Part shown: positions 53,978 through 63,437 of the stretch, one piece after another | How positions within the stretch are numbered: the first letter of the stretch is position 1 | How the letters are laid out: each line of letters starts with the position of its first letter | NCBI RefSeq assembly: GCF_007164725.1 | Contig: NZ_AP019697.1 | Coordinates: 850,001-914,000, forward strand | Reading direction: 5' to 3' | DNA length: 64,000 nucleotides | DNA from: Dialister hominis | GTDB taxonomy: Bacteria > Bacillota > Negativicutes > Veillonellales > Dialisteraceae | Notes under the pieces: generated by a model | The model's input: only the letters and a program-made list of their open reading frames with translations | Told to the model about the DNA's origin: nothing | Databases searched by the model: none | Program-made: the position numbers and the translations under genes

Positions 53978-54508
53978 ATGCTTTGTGATTCTTGTCATCA
54001 AAAAGAAGCTGTCATTCATATGACGCAAGTGGTTAATGGCAGAAGATCTGAACGGCATTTATGCCGGGATTGTGCCAGGAAAGAAAATTTGATCAACGAT
54101 CCGTTTGATCTTTGGAATCAGGAAGTTTTTGCTCATCCATTTGATTCCTTTTTCGGTAATGACTTTGTCAATCCTTTCCAGCATGCAGAGCAGAACCTGC
54201 AGCCTGGTTTGTCATGTTCCAATTGCGGGAAGACATATCAGGATTTTAGAAAGGATGGTCTGCTTGGCTGCGAGGAGTGCTATAACCAGTTCCGTTCCAA
54301 ATTGAAAAATTTCCTGAATAAAAATCAGGGAACTGATCAGCATAGCGGAAAGGCTCCTGGTAAACAGGACGAGGAAAAAACAGAAGGAATGTCTGAAATC
54401 AATCGGCTGAAAAGTGAGCTCAAGAAGTGCATCAAGGAAGAAAACTACGAACAGGCAGCTGTAATCAGAGATCAGATTAATAAACTTGAGGGAGGCAGCT
54501 CTAAATGA
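53978..54508 (+). CDS. mcsA: McsA, zinc-binding activator of the CtsR-Clp system
   Basis: 176 residues from the ATG at 53978 behind AAAGGAGA; a TTG at 53951 within ctsR is unlikely. C3-x2-C6 and C29-x2-C32 form the first zinc site, a second CSNC / CEEC pair follows near residues 79-100, and a UVR coiled-coil motif closes the protein (SELKKCIKEENYEQAAVIRDQ). McsA normally activates McsB. It overlaps mcsB by 4 bases. Confidence 0.92.
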   Translation: MLCDSCHQKEAVIHMTQVVNGRRSERHLCRDCARKENLINDPFDLWNQEVFAHPFDSFFGNDFVNPFQHAEQNLQPGLSCSNCGKTYQDFRKDGLLGCEECYNQFRSKLKNFLNKNQGTDQHSGKAPGKQDEEKTEGMSEINRLKSELKKCIKEENYEQAAVIRDQINKLEGGSSK

Positions 54509-55548
54509 AATTAGAGGAGTTTTTAGCCGGCCCGGCAGGCGGCTTGACTGATGGAAACCAGGATCGGTCTGAATTTGGGAAGCGAATCTGCATCAGGAGG
54601 AATATAAGCGGATTTCATTTTCCGGAGAAGCTTTCCATGCAGGAAAGACAAAAGGTCTTGTCTGAAATACAAAGGGCTCTTGATGCAGCTGGACTTGATG
54701 CTGAAGAGTATCCGCTGGCAGGCATGGATTCAAACGAAAGACAGGTATTGCTTGACAGAGGCATGATTCCGAAAAAGAGTCTGCGGAATTTAAATGGAAT
54801 AAGTTTGTTCCCGATTGGAGACGGACATATTTCTCTCCTGTCTAATGCATTGGATCATATATGCCTCAATGCAGTCGGCCATGCGGATTCTTTCTCTGGC
54901 AGCTGGAAAGATTTAACACAAATTGATGATAAATTATCTCAATCAATCCGCTATGCTTATGATAATCAATTCGGCTATTTAACGGGATCTATTTTTAATA
55001 CGGGTACCGGATTAGCTGCCGAGGCAATGCTCTTCCTTCCAGGTCTTACTGCCAACGGCAGGATCAGGGATCTGGCCAGGGCTGTTGAACGGCAGGGATT
55101 TTCCATCAGGAGCCTGACAGGTAATGATTCCTGGAATAGTGCCTTTTATGAAATAAAGTCTACACAGACGATCGGTGTCCAGGAAGAAAAGTATATGCAA
55201 AGATTTGATTCGCTTCTTTCGGATATCAACGACATCGAAAACCAGTACTGGGAAAAGATGTTCAAAGGTTCTGAGATAACTATCAGGGATCAGATCTGGA
55301 GGGCATTGGGAACTTTGAAATATGCCCGGCAGATTGACGGACAGGAAGCGATGAAACTGGCAGGCCTTATAAAAGCTGGCGTAAAAGAGAAAATGATACC
55401 AGATAAGAATGGGTTATTATTTCATCAAATCTTTTCTCTGGTTTCAAATAACCAGGTCGCTTATACGACACATAAAGAAATGGATGATGCACAATCAATC
55501 AATGCATGGCGTGCTGCTTTGCTGAGAGATGCAGTTAAAGAATTATAA
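54505..55548 (+). CDS. mcsB: McsB-family guanido-kinase homologue, probably catalytically dead
   Basis: 347 residues, aligned over the full length with protein-arginine kinase McsB. The scaffold is kept (RRNISGFHFP, FGYLT, NTGTGL, YEIKSTQTIG). The key residues are not. The NEEDH loop is N114-A-L-D-H118, so the catalytic Glu121 equivalent is L116. The Glu212 equivalent is N207 in GND. The Cys167 equivalent is S162. The ATP-binding Arg in GTGLR is A171, and SSRIRLARN is GKRICIRRN. The gene is intact, has normal codon use and lies between mcsA and clpC, so it is likely kept for a non-catalytic task such as binding CtsR, McsA or ClpC. Confidence 0.88.
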   Translation: MKLEEFLAGPAGGLTDGNQDRSEFGKRICIRRNISGFHFPEKLSMQERQKVLSEIQRALDAAGLDAEEYPLAGMDSNERQVLLDRGMIPKKSLRNLNGISLFPIGDGHISLLSNALDHICLNAVGHADSFSGSWKDLTQIDDKLSQSIRYAYDNQFGYLTGSIFNTGTGLAAEAMLFLPGLTANGRIRDLARAVERQGFSIRSLTGNDSWNSAFYEIKSTQTIGVQEEKYMQRFDSLLSDINDIENQYWEKMFKGSEITIRDQIWRALGTLKYARQIDGQEAMKLAGLIKAGVKEKMIPDKNGLLFHQIFSLVSNNQVAYTTHKEMDDAQSINAWRAALLRDAVKEL

Positions 55549-55584
55549 TGAAAGATTATTTTACCCTTATAAGGAGGGATTAAT

Positions 55585-57996
55585 ATGGAAGATAGATATA
55601 CTGATGGTGTTAAGAATGCCTGGAAATTTGCAGCACAGGAAGCTGCAAAATTGGGCAGCGATTACATCGGTACTGAGCACTTGCTGATTGGCATTGCTCA
55701 TGAAGGAGATTCCGCAGGCGGAAAGATTTTAAATTCCCTGGGGATTACTGTTGGTACTCTGGAAGAGCTTTTGTCCGGCAGCAGAAATACATCCCTGTCC
55801 CGGAGATCCGAACTGTATGTTGCACCGCGTACAAAACGCGTACTGGAGATGGCTGTCGAAGAAGCCAATGAACTCGGAAATTCTTATGTCGGGACAGAAC
55901 ATCTGCTTCTGGCAATACTGCACGAAGGCGGCCTGGCTGTAAGAATTTTAGAGCAGCTGGGAGTCACTGAGGATAAACTTCAGAAAGCATTTGAAGATGT
56001 ACTTTCTGAGGATAATTCCAAGAGTGATCAATCGGCTTCCCTTGGCGATTTAAGTGACTTTGCCATTGATTTGAATGAACGTGCCAAACAGGGAAAAATC
56101 GATCCTGTCATTGGCCGCGAGGAAGAAATCAACAGAGTTATTCAAATTCTGTCCAGAAGAAGCAAAAACAATCCTGTGCTTATTGGCGAACCTGGCGTTG
56201 GTAAAACTGCTATCGCGGAAGGCCTGGCTCAGAGAATCGTAAACAATGATGTGCCTGAAATATTGAAAAACTGCCATATTATTTCACTGAATATGTCTGC
56301 AGTTGTTGCTGGCACAAAGTACAGAGGTGAATTTGAGGAAAGGCTGAAAAAGGTGCTGGATACCGTCAAGCAGCATCCCGACTGGATTCTGTTCATTGAT
56401 GAACTCCATACACTGGTAGGAGCAGGTTCCAGCGAAGGTTCCATGGATGCAGCAAATATCATGAAACCTGCACTTGCAAGAGGTGAGCTTCACTGCATTG
56501 GCGCTACAACCCTGAAAGAATATAAAAAATATATCGAAAAGGATGCAGCTTTGGAAAGACGTTTCCAGCCTGTAAAGGTAGGAGAACCGAATCCTGCAGA
56601 TACCCTTCGTATTCTGGAAGGCCTGCGCGACAGATATGAGGCATTCCATAAGGCTAAAATTACTGATGAAGCATTGAAGGCTGCTGTTGAGCTTTCCGGA
56701 CGTTATATTACGGATAGATTCCAGCCGGATAAATCAATTGATGTAATCGATGAAGCGGCTGCCAAGGTACGTATGGAAGCTTCTTCAGCACCAGAAGGAC
56801 TTAAAAACAAGGAAGCCCAGCTTGCATCCCTGCAGAAAGAAAAGGAAGCGGCAATCTCCACGCAGGACTATGAACGCGCTGCTATTTACCGTGACCAGTC
56901 CAAGAAGCTTGAAGCGGATATCGAACAGTTGAAGAAAGAATGGAAAGGTGCTGACCATGATCATCTTACTGTAACTGAAGAAGATGTTGCAGAAGTTGTT
57001 TCCAAATGGACAGGTGTTCCTCTCCAGAACCTGAAGAAGAGCGATTCCGAACGTCTGCTTCACCTGGAAGATGAACTCCATAAGAGAGTCATCGGACAGG
57101 ATGATGCTGTTCATGCGGTTGCTACTGCAATCCGCCGTGCGAGAGCAGGCATGAAGGATCCAAAACGCCCGATTGGTTCTTTCCTGTTCCTCGGTTCGAC
57201 CGGTGTCGGCAAAACGGAACTGGCACGTGCCCTGGCAGAGACAATGTTTGGCAGCGAAAAGAATATGATTCGTTTTGATATGTCCGAATACATGGAAAAG
57301 CATGAAGTTTCGCGTCTGGTCGGTGCACCTCCAGGATACGTCGGATACGAAGAAGGCGGTCAATTGACAGATGCCGTCAGAAAGAATCCTTACAGTGTCA
57401 TTCTCTTTGATGAAGTAGAAAAAGCTCACATGGATTTCTTCAATATCCTGCTGCAGGTATTGGATGACGGCCGCCTGACAGACGGTCAGGGACGTACGGT
57501 TGATTTCACAAACTGTGTCATCATAATGACAAGCAACCTGGGATCCAATTATCTCAAGGGACACGTAAAGAAACCGGGCTTCTCTTCTGATAGTGATGAT
57601 AAGAAGGATGAAGATTTCGAATCGATCAAGGAAACAATCCTTGCTGAAGTAAAGCGTACCTTCAGACCGGAATTCATCAACCGTATCGATGAAATCATTG
57701 TTTTCCATCCATTGACGGAAGAGAACCTTTCTGCCATCGTAAATCTGCTTTTGAAAGATGTAGAAAAGAAACTGGAACATTTCAATGTAAGTCTTGAAAT
57801 TTCTGATTCCGCTAAGAAGCTTCTGATCAAAGATGGTACAGATATTGAGTATGGTGCCCGTCCTTTGAAGAGGGTTATTCAGAAAGAAATCGAAGATCCG
57901 GTTGCCAACTTGATTCTGGAAGATGGATTGGAAGGCAAGTCAGTACTTCAGATTAATACGGACGACAAGAATAAATTGACTTTTACAGCTAAATAA
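55585..57996 (+). CDS. clpC: ATP-dependent Clp protease ATP-binding subunit ClpC
   Basis: 803 residues. Two N-terminal Clp repeats (about 1-145) each keep GTEH, whose Glu residues bind phospho-arginine in Bacillus ClpC. Then come AAA1 with GEPGVGKT, a middle domain with a UVR motif (about 415-450), and AAA2 with GSTGVGKT and the [10 protein letters not shown] pore-loop region. It unfolds substrates for ClpP. It is the last gene of the ctsR operon, with AAGGAGGG before the start. Confidence 0.97.
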   Translation: MEDRYTDGVKNAWKFAAQEAAKLGSDYIGTEHLLIGIAHEGDSAGGKILNSLGITVGTLEELLSGSRNTSLSRRSELYVAPRTKRVLEMAVEEANELGNSYVGTEHLLLAILHEGGLAVRILEQLGVTEDKLQKAFEDVLSEDNSKSDQSASLGDLSDFAIDLNERAKQGKIDPVIGREEEINRVIQILSRRSKNNPVLIGEPGVGKTAIAEGLAQRIVNNDVPEILKNCHIISLNMSAVVAGTKYRGEFEERLKKVLDTVKQHPDWILFIDELHTLVGAGSSEGSMDAANIMKPALARGELHCIGATTLKEYKKYIEKDAALERRFQPVKVGEPNPADTLRILEGLRDRYEAFHKAKITDEALKAAVELSGRYITDRFQPDKSIDVIDEAAAKVRMEASSAPEGLKNKEAQLASLQKEKEAAISTQDYERAAIYRDQSKKLEADIEQLKKEWKGADHDHLTVTEEDVAEVVSKWTGVPLQNLKKSDSERLLHLEDELHKRVIGQDDAVHAVATAIRRARAGMKDPKRPIGSFLFLGSTGVGKTELARALAETMFGSEKNMIRFDMSEYMEKHEVSRLVGAPPGYVGYEEGGQLTDAVRKNPYSVILFDEVEKAHMDFFNILLQVLDDGRLTDGQGRTVDFTNCVIIMTSNLGSNYLKGHVKKPGFSSDSDDKKDEDFESIKETILAEVKRTFRPEFINRIDEIIVFHPLTEENLSAIVNLLLKDVEKKLEHFNVSLEISDSAKKLLIKDGTDIEYGARPLKRVIQKEIEDPVANLILEDGLEGKSVLQINTDDKNKLTFTAK

Positions 57997-58022
57997 TTTC
58001 AGTTATATAAACGTATAGTATA

Positions 58023-58058
58023 ATGGATACAGGCCGCATTGCCTGTATCCATTTTTTT
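58023..58058 (+). terminator. Rho-independent terminator after clpC
   Basis: Stem ATGGATACAGGC / GCCTGTATCCAT with a CGCATT-type loop and a run of seven T. Confidence 0.92.
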
Positions 58059-58074
58059 GTATGAGGTATTTAAC

Positions 58075-59466
58075 ATGAGTGGGAAAAATAATAAAAATAT
58101 TAAATATAAATGTTCGAACTGTGGTGCAGAAACACTAAAATGGATGGGTAGATGTCCACAATGTGGGGAATGGAATACCCTTGAAGAGAAAATTGAAGTG
58201 TCTGCTCCCAAAAATATAAGAATCAGTGGTGCTGAAACCATTTCAAAGGCTCCTGTCAGCCTTTCCAAAATCAATCTGTCGAACCATAACAGAATTAAGC
58301 TGGGTCTTTCTGAAGTAGACCGGCCGCTTGGCGGCGGCGTCGTTCCAGGGTCCGTAATTTTATGGGGCGGTGAGCCTGGTATAGGCAAGTCTACACTTAT
58401 CCTGCAGATATGTAATGCTATGGCGAAAACCGGGAACACGGTCCTTTATTGCAGCGGAGAGGAATCAGAAGAGCAGATCAAGCTCCGGGCTGAACGTCTT
58501 AACATCAATGAAGATGCCTGCTATATTTATTCGGGCGGAGATCTTGAGGCAATTATCAACGAGGCCAACGAAATCAAGCCTAATATGCTTGTTATTGACT
58601 CCATCCAGACCATGTACATTTCAGATAACGATTCTCCCATGGGGAGTCCCGCTCAGATACGAGATTGTACAGCTGCTCTTGTCAGGTTTGCAAAAGCGAA
58701 TAATATAACAGTCATGATTATAGGGCATGTTACCAAAGAGGGTAATTTGGCAGGACCCCGTATTTTGGAACATATGGTGGATGTCGTACTTTATCTGGAA
58801 GGCGACCGGAGCTATCAGTTCAGGGTTCTGCGGACAGTAAAGAACAGATTTGGCTCTACTGCAGATTCAGGCCTTTTTGTCATGGAAGGAAAGGGATTAA
58901 TCGGAATTCAAGATCCGTCAACCTATCTGTTAAGAGACCGCGCTGAAATGGTGCCCGGGTCTATCGTCATGGCATGCATGGAAGGCCTCAGGCCGATATT
59001 GATTGAAATTCAGGCGCTGACAACACATTCTGTGCTGGCCATACCAAGAAGGATTTCTTCAGGATATGACTATAACAGGCTTGTTATACTTCTTGCTGTT
59101 CTGGAAAAGCGCGGGCATGTTATGTTTTCTTCAGATGATGTCTATCTTAATGTTGCCGGCGGATTTAAGGTGAGGGAAACAGCGGCTGATCTTGCTGTTG
59201 CGCTGGCCTTGGTTTCAATGAAGAAGGAAAAACCTATACCATCCGGGCTGATGGCCCTTGGGGAAATCGGGCTGACAGGTGAAATACTCCCTGTTTCTCA
59301 TATAGGTATCCGACTCAAAGAGGGGATAAAGATGAATTTCAAACAATTTATTCTTCCTTCCAGAAATAAAAATGAGGTATTATCTCTTGAAAAAAGTGGT
59401 AAAATTGGTCATGGTTTAGATATTCATTTTGTTGAAAAGATTACGCAGGCTCTTGATTTTTTATAA
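58075..59466 (+). CDS. radA: DNA repair protein RadA (Sms)
   Basis: 463 residues from the ATG at 58075, behind GAGG; the upstream ATG at 58039 lies in the clpC terminator. An N-terminal zinc finger (CSNCG, CPQCGEW) is followed by a RecA-like core with Walker A GEPGIGKST, the RadA-specific KNRFGS motif, and a Lon-protease-like C-terminal domain (about 360-460). It promotes branch migration in recombination. It follows clpC, a frequent order in Firmicutes (clpC-radA). Confidence 0.96.
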   Translation: MSGKNNKNIKYKCSNCGAETLKWMGRCPQCGEWNTLEEKIEVSAPKNIRISGAETISKAPVSLSKINLSNHNRIKLGLSEVDRPLGGGVVPGSVILWGGEPGIGKSTLILQICNAMAKTGNTVLYCSGEESEEQIKLRAERLNINEDACYIYSGGDLEAIINEANEIKPNMLVIDSIQTMYISDNDSPMGSPAQIRDCTAALVRFAKANNITVMIIGHVTKEGNLAGPRILEHMVDVVLYLEGDRSYQFRVLRTVKNRFGSTADSGLFVMEGKGLIGIQDPSTYLLRDRAEMVPGSIVMACMEGLRPILIEIQALTTHSVLAIPRRISSGYDYNRLVILLAVLEKRGHVMFSSDDVYLNVAGGFKVRETAADLAVALALVSMKKEKPIPSGLMALGEIGLTGEILPVSHIGIRLKEGIKMNFKQFILPSRNKNEVLSLEKSGKIGHGLDIHFVEKITQALDFL

Positions 59467-59492
59467 TGTCTCGTTTTTTCTAGCAAGAGTAG

Positions 59493-59521
59493 TGTAAATC
59501 GCATGCATATTTTGGTATAAT
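59493..59521 (+). promoter_or_regulatory. Promoter before the PIN/TRAM gene
   Basis: TGTAAA (59493-59498), a 17-base spacer and a perfect TATAAT (59516-59521) with an upstream TG. The 157-base gap holds nothing else I recognise. Confidence 0.55.
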
Positions 59522-59623
59522 AAAAAAATACATAAAACATACATAAGAATGAACTAAACTCATAAGATTTTTGTTTCAATTTGTTTATGACACTACTTTT
59601 TTTAATTAAGAGGAAATTTTAAG

Positions 59624-60727
59624 ATGCCGGAAAAAATACTGAGAGCAATATTTGTCTTGCTTTTCACTGTCCTCGGAATCGTTTTATCGAGGCAGGGAGA
59701 AACAGTACTTGCATTGCTGCTGCCAAACTCAGTTCTGACTGAAACTATTTTAGGAATTACATTTATGTCGCTGGCTGCCATGCTGGTTGGCGGTATATTC
59801 GGGGCAATTATCGGGAGCTTTATTTCACCATACCTGATCAAGAGCCTCTTTATGTTCACATCAACAGTAGAAAAGTCTCTTTCAGCCATGTCCACGCAGG
59901 ATCTCATTGCGGGAACCCTGGGGCTGTTTTTGGGTCTCATTATTGCAAACCTTGTGGGACTGGCATTTGGGAGTGTTCCCTATATCGGGCCATATGTTTC
60001 CGTAGCTTTGAGTATTATTCTCGGCTATCTTGGAATGCACTTGGTGGTCAGTAAAAAAAGTGAATTGGCAGGCTGGCTGCATTTGCATGCAGAAGGATCT
60101 TTTGATAAGAAAAAGAATAAAGATCATCATACCGGCAAATTATTGGATACAAATGTTATCATAGATGGACGTGTAGCAGACATTTACAGATCAGGATTTC
60201 TTGAAGGGCCGATCATCGTCCCTGTTTTTGTCTTGGAAGAGCTGCAGAAGATTGCTGACAGTTCTGATATTCTTAAGAGAAACCGTGGACGCAGGGGACT
60301 CGACATACTCAATCATATGAGAAAGAACAGCAAGGATGATGTGATCATCGTAACAAATGATTTTGAGGATATTTCTGAAGTCGATTCCAAACTTGTGAAG
60401 CTGGCACGTGAGAAAAATTACAAAATAGTCACTAATGACTATAATTTGAATAAGGTAGCTGAGCTGCAGGGCGTTGCTGTTCTGAACATAAATGATCTGG
60501 CAATAGCCGTGAAGCCTGCTGTAATTCCGGGCGAGCAGATTTTTGTCCAATTGGTCAAGAGCGGCAAGGAAGAAGGACAAGGCGTTGCTTATCTTGAAGA
60601 TGGCACAATGATCGTTGTTGAAAACGGGAGCCAGTGCATAGGAAAAGAGGTTCCGGTCATCATTACATCTGTATTACAAACTTCTGCCGGAAAAATGATA
60701 TTTGCAAAATTGGAAAGTGACGAATGA
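59624..60727 (+). CDS. PIN/TRAM domain membrane protein (YacL family)
   Basis: 367 residues. Four N-terminal membrane helices (about 1-145) are followed by a PIN nuclease-like domain (about 168-290) with the acidic residues in LLDTNVIIDGRVAD, FVLEELQKIAD and VTNDYNLNKVA. A TRAM RNA-binding domain closes it (about 300-365). The family is usually encoded beside ispD, as here. The function is not settled; membrane-linked RNA processing is suggested by the domains. It overlaps ispDF by 4 bases (ATGA). Confidence 0.92.
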   Translation: MPEKILRAIFVLLFTVLGIVLSRQGETVLALLLPNSVLTETILGITFMSLAAMLVGGIFGAIIGSFISPYLIKSLFMFTSTVEKSLSAMSTQDLIAGTLGLFLGLIIANLVGLAFGSVPYIGPYVSVALSIILGYLGMHLVVSKKSELAGWLHLHAEGSFDKKKNKDHHTGKLLDTNVIIDGRVADIYRSGFLEGPIIVPVFVLEELQKIADSSDILKRNRGRRGLDILNHMRKNSKDDVIIVTNDFEDISEVDSKLVKLAREKNYKIVTNDYNLNKVAELQGVAVLNINDLAIAVKPAVIPGEQIFVQLVKSGKEEGQGVAYLEDGTMIVVENGSQCIGKEVPVIITSVLQTSAGKMIFAKLESDE

Positions 60728-61887
60728 ATAGTTTGATCTTAGTTGCTGCAGGTAAGGGTACCAGAATGAATGCAGCAAAAAATAAACTGTTTTTGGAGTA
60801 CCAAGGATATCCCTTAATTTATTACACGCTGAAAAATATTCAGAAAAGCAGGCTGCTTTCTGAATTGATTGTTGTCGCCAGCAAGGAAGAACTCAGTATT
60901 TTTCTCCCTTTAGTCGAATCTCTCAATTTTAAGATTCCTGTGAAATTTGCATCAGGCGGAGCCAGAAGAATTGATTCAGTCAGAAATGGTCTGGCACAGG
61001 TGTCAGATCGTTCAGAAAAGGTACTGGTCCATGACGGGGCAAGACCTTTCGTGGATGGAGAAATAATCGATCTCGCGTTCATCTCTATTGATTCCCGTCA
61101 TCCTGCCGTTATGGTTGGAATACCCTGTGTTGACACGATGAAGGCTGTGTCATATGACACTATAGTAAAGACGCTGGATCGTTCCAATTTGATCAGGGCA
61201 CAAACTCCGCAGGGCGCTTATACAGATATTTTCCAAAAGGCAGTATCTGCATTGGAAAATGACAGCACTATTACAGATGATGCTTCCATTTTGGAAAATA
61301 AAGGCATAAAAGTCAGCGTAGTGCCTGGGAAAGAATCATATTTTAAGGTAACAACACCAGAAGATTGGGATCGATTCAAGACAATGATGAATAAAGATAA
61401 TGCGTTTTGCCGCATAGGGCAGGGGTATGATATTCACCAGATGGATGAATCATCACCGCTTGTCATCGGTGGTGTCAAAATTAGAGATCATCATGGATTA
61501 AAGGGGCATTCTGATGCGGATGTTCTGATACATGCCATCATAGATGCTCTGCTGGGTGCCGCCGGGCTGCGGGATATTGGGTATTATTTCCCCGATACTG
61601 ATGACAGGTATAAGGGGATTTCCAGTTTGAAACTGCTTGAGAATGTCGGTAAAATGATAACTGAATCTGGTTTCCTGATTGGAAATATAGATACGACTGT
61701 TATTGCTGAGAAACCTAAGCTGGCAGGATATATTGATACTATGAAGGCTAACATTGCCGGTGTATTGGATATCCCGGTTTCCAAATTGGGGATTAAGGCA
61801 AAAACAAATGAAAAATTAGATGCAGCAGGCAGAGAAGAAGGAATTGCGTCTTTTGCATCTGCGATATTATTTAGGAGGGATTTTTAA
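60724..61887 (+). CDS. ispDF: Bifunctional IspD/IspF isoprenoid synthesis enzyme
   Basis: 387 residues. Residues 1 to about 225 are IspD (LVAAGKGTRMNAAKNKLFL, VHDGARPFV, RAQTPQGAYTDIF), which makes CDP-methylerythritol. About 230 to 387 are IspF, with the zinc site D236-I-H238 and the GHSDADVLIHAIIDALLGA motif, which makes the cyclodiphosphate. IspE, the intermediate step, is not in the window. The fused form is known from several bacterial groups. The stop overlaps gltX by one base. Confidence 0.95.
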   Translation: MNSLILVAAGKGTRMNAAKNKLFLEYQGYPLIYYTLKNIQKSRLLSELIVVASKEELSIFLPLVESLNFKIPVKFASGGARRIDSVRNGLAQVSDRSEKVLVHDGARPFVDGEIIDLAFISIDSRHPAVMVGIPCVDTMKAVSYDTIVKTLDRSNLIRAQTPQGAYTDIFQKAVSALENDSTITDDASILENKGIKVSVVPGKESYFKVTTPEDWDRFKTMMNKDNAFCRIGQGYDIHQMDESSPLVIGGVKIRDHHGLKGHSDADVLIHAIIDALLGAAGLRDIGYYFPDTDDRYKGISSLKLLENVGKMITESGFLIGNIDTTVIAEKPKLAGYIDTMKANIAGVLDIPVSKLGIKAKTNEKLDAAGREEGIASFASAILFRRDF

Positions 61888-63356
61888 TGGAGAAGAAAGT
61901 TAAAGTTCGTTTTGCACCAAGTCCTACAGGGCCTTTTCATATTGGCGGCGCCAGATCTGCTTTGTTCAACTGGCTCTATGCACATCATATGAATGGTACA
62001 TTCCTGGTTAGAATTGAAGACACAGACTTAAAGAGATCTACGAAAGAATCCGAAGAAAACATAAAGGATTCTCTGAAATGGCTGGGACTTAACTGGGATG
62101 AAGGCATCGATGTGGGAGGAGACAATGGCCCATATAGACAGACTGAACGCCTCGATATTTACAATGCAGAAGTTAAGAAACTGATTGACGAAGGAAAAGC
62201 CTACTACTGCTACTGCACAGAAGAAGAACTGGAAGAAAGCAGAAAAGAACAGATAGCAGCAGGCAAGACTCCGGTTTATGATGGACATTGCGAACATTTA
62301 ACGCAGGAACAGATTGATCAGTATAAGGCTGAAGGTCGCAAACCGGTCGTCCGCCTGAAAGTCAGAAAAGATGGTGTGTTTGCATTTGATGATATGGTCA
62401 GAGGCCATGTTGAGTTCCAGGCATCCGGAATCGGTGATTTCATCATTGTAAAATCCGATGGCATTCCGGTGTATAACTTCGCAGTAGTTATCGATGATGC
62501 CAAGATGGGGATCACTCACGTTATCCGTGCTGAAGAACACCTTTCCAATACACCCAGACAGTTAGCTATTTATGAAGCGCTGGGTTATGAAGTTCCTAAG
62601 TTTGGTCATATTTCTCTGATTCTGGGTGCTGACCATAAGAAGATGAGCAAGAGACATGGCGCTACCTCAGTGACTGAATATAGAAATATGGGATATCTTC
62701 CGCAGGCTATGTTCAATTACCTGGCTTTGCTTGGATGGGCTCCGCAGGGAGAACAGGAAATTTTCTCAGTAGATGAATTAGTCAAGCAGTTCTCTATGAA
62801 CCGTGTTTCCTCCAATGATGCTGTTTTTGATATTGAAAAGCTGAACTGGATTAATTTCCAGTATATGAAGCAGTTAACACCGGATCAGCTGCTGGAACTG
62901 ACTCTGCCATTTATTGAAAAGGCAGGATACGTGCAGGAACCTATCGATGCTGATAAGAAAGAATGGCTCAAAGCAGTCGTGTGGTATGTACGTGATCATT
63001 TGTATTATGGTGCGCAGGCTCCGGAAAATGTTAAGGTTTTCTTTGAAGATCTCCCGGCGCTTCAGGATCCGGAGCTGCTTGCTGTCATGAAGGCTGAAAC
63101 AAGTGCATTGATTATCAAATCCTTTGCAGAAGAACTGAAAAAGCTGGAATCCTTCGATGCTGATTCTATCAAGAGCTGTTTTACCCGCCTGATGAAGGAA
63201 ACAAAAGTCAAAGGAAAAGCTGCATTTGAACCAGTCAGAATTGCTTTGACAGGCGTTACCCATGGACCTGGCCTCTATGATATGATTGCATTATTTGGTA
63301 AAGAAAAGGCCGTCAAACTCTTAGAAGATGCTTTGGCGTATTGTTCTGACAATTAA
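61887..63356 (+). CDS. gltX: Glutamate-tRNA ligase
   Basis: 489 residues of class I synthetase. The HIGH-type motif is SPTGPFHIGGARSALFNWLYA and the KMSKR motif is K252-M-S-K-R256. The C-terminal helical anticodon-binding region is complete. The gene keeps the ispDF-gltX order common in Firmicutes. Whether it discriminates against tRNA-Gln is not readable by eye. Confidence 0.97.
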   Translation: MEKKVKVRFAPSPTGPFHIGGARSALFNWLYAHHMNGTFLVRIEDTDLKRSTKESEENIKDSLKWLGLNWDEGIDVGGDNGPYRQTERLDIYNAEVKKLIDEGKAYYCYCTEEELEESRKEQIAAGKTPVYDGHCEHLTQEQIDQYKAEGRKPVVRLKVRKDGVFAFDDMVRGHVEFQASGIGDFIIVKSDGIPVYNFAVVIDDAKMGITHVIRAEEHLSNTPRQLAIYEALGYEVPKFGHISLILGADHKKMSKRHGATSVTEYRNMGYLPQAMFNYLALLGWAPQGEQEIFSVDELVKQFSMNRVSSNDAVFDIEKLNWINFQYMKQLTPDQLLELTLPFIEKAGYVQEPIDADKKEWLKAVVWYVRDHLYYGAQAPENVKVFFEDLPALQDPELLAVMKAETSALIIKSFAEELKKLESFDADSIKSCFTRLMKETKVKGKAAFEPVRIALTGVTHGPGLYDMIALFGKEKAVKLLEDALAYCSDN

Positions 63357-63437
63357 GAATTTGGCTAAATCTTAGCTGCCAATTATTGGTGTTGTTTATT
63401 GATGGTCAGATTTAGTCAGATATAAGGAGAAGTCTCG

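Noticed and set aside
56785-57780. 331-codon open frame on the minus strand inside clpC
   Set aside because: It is the antisense shadow of a conserved gene with biased codons; no start signal or family resemblance.
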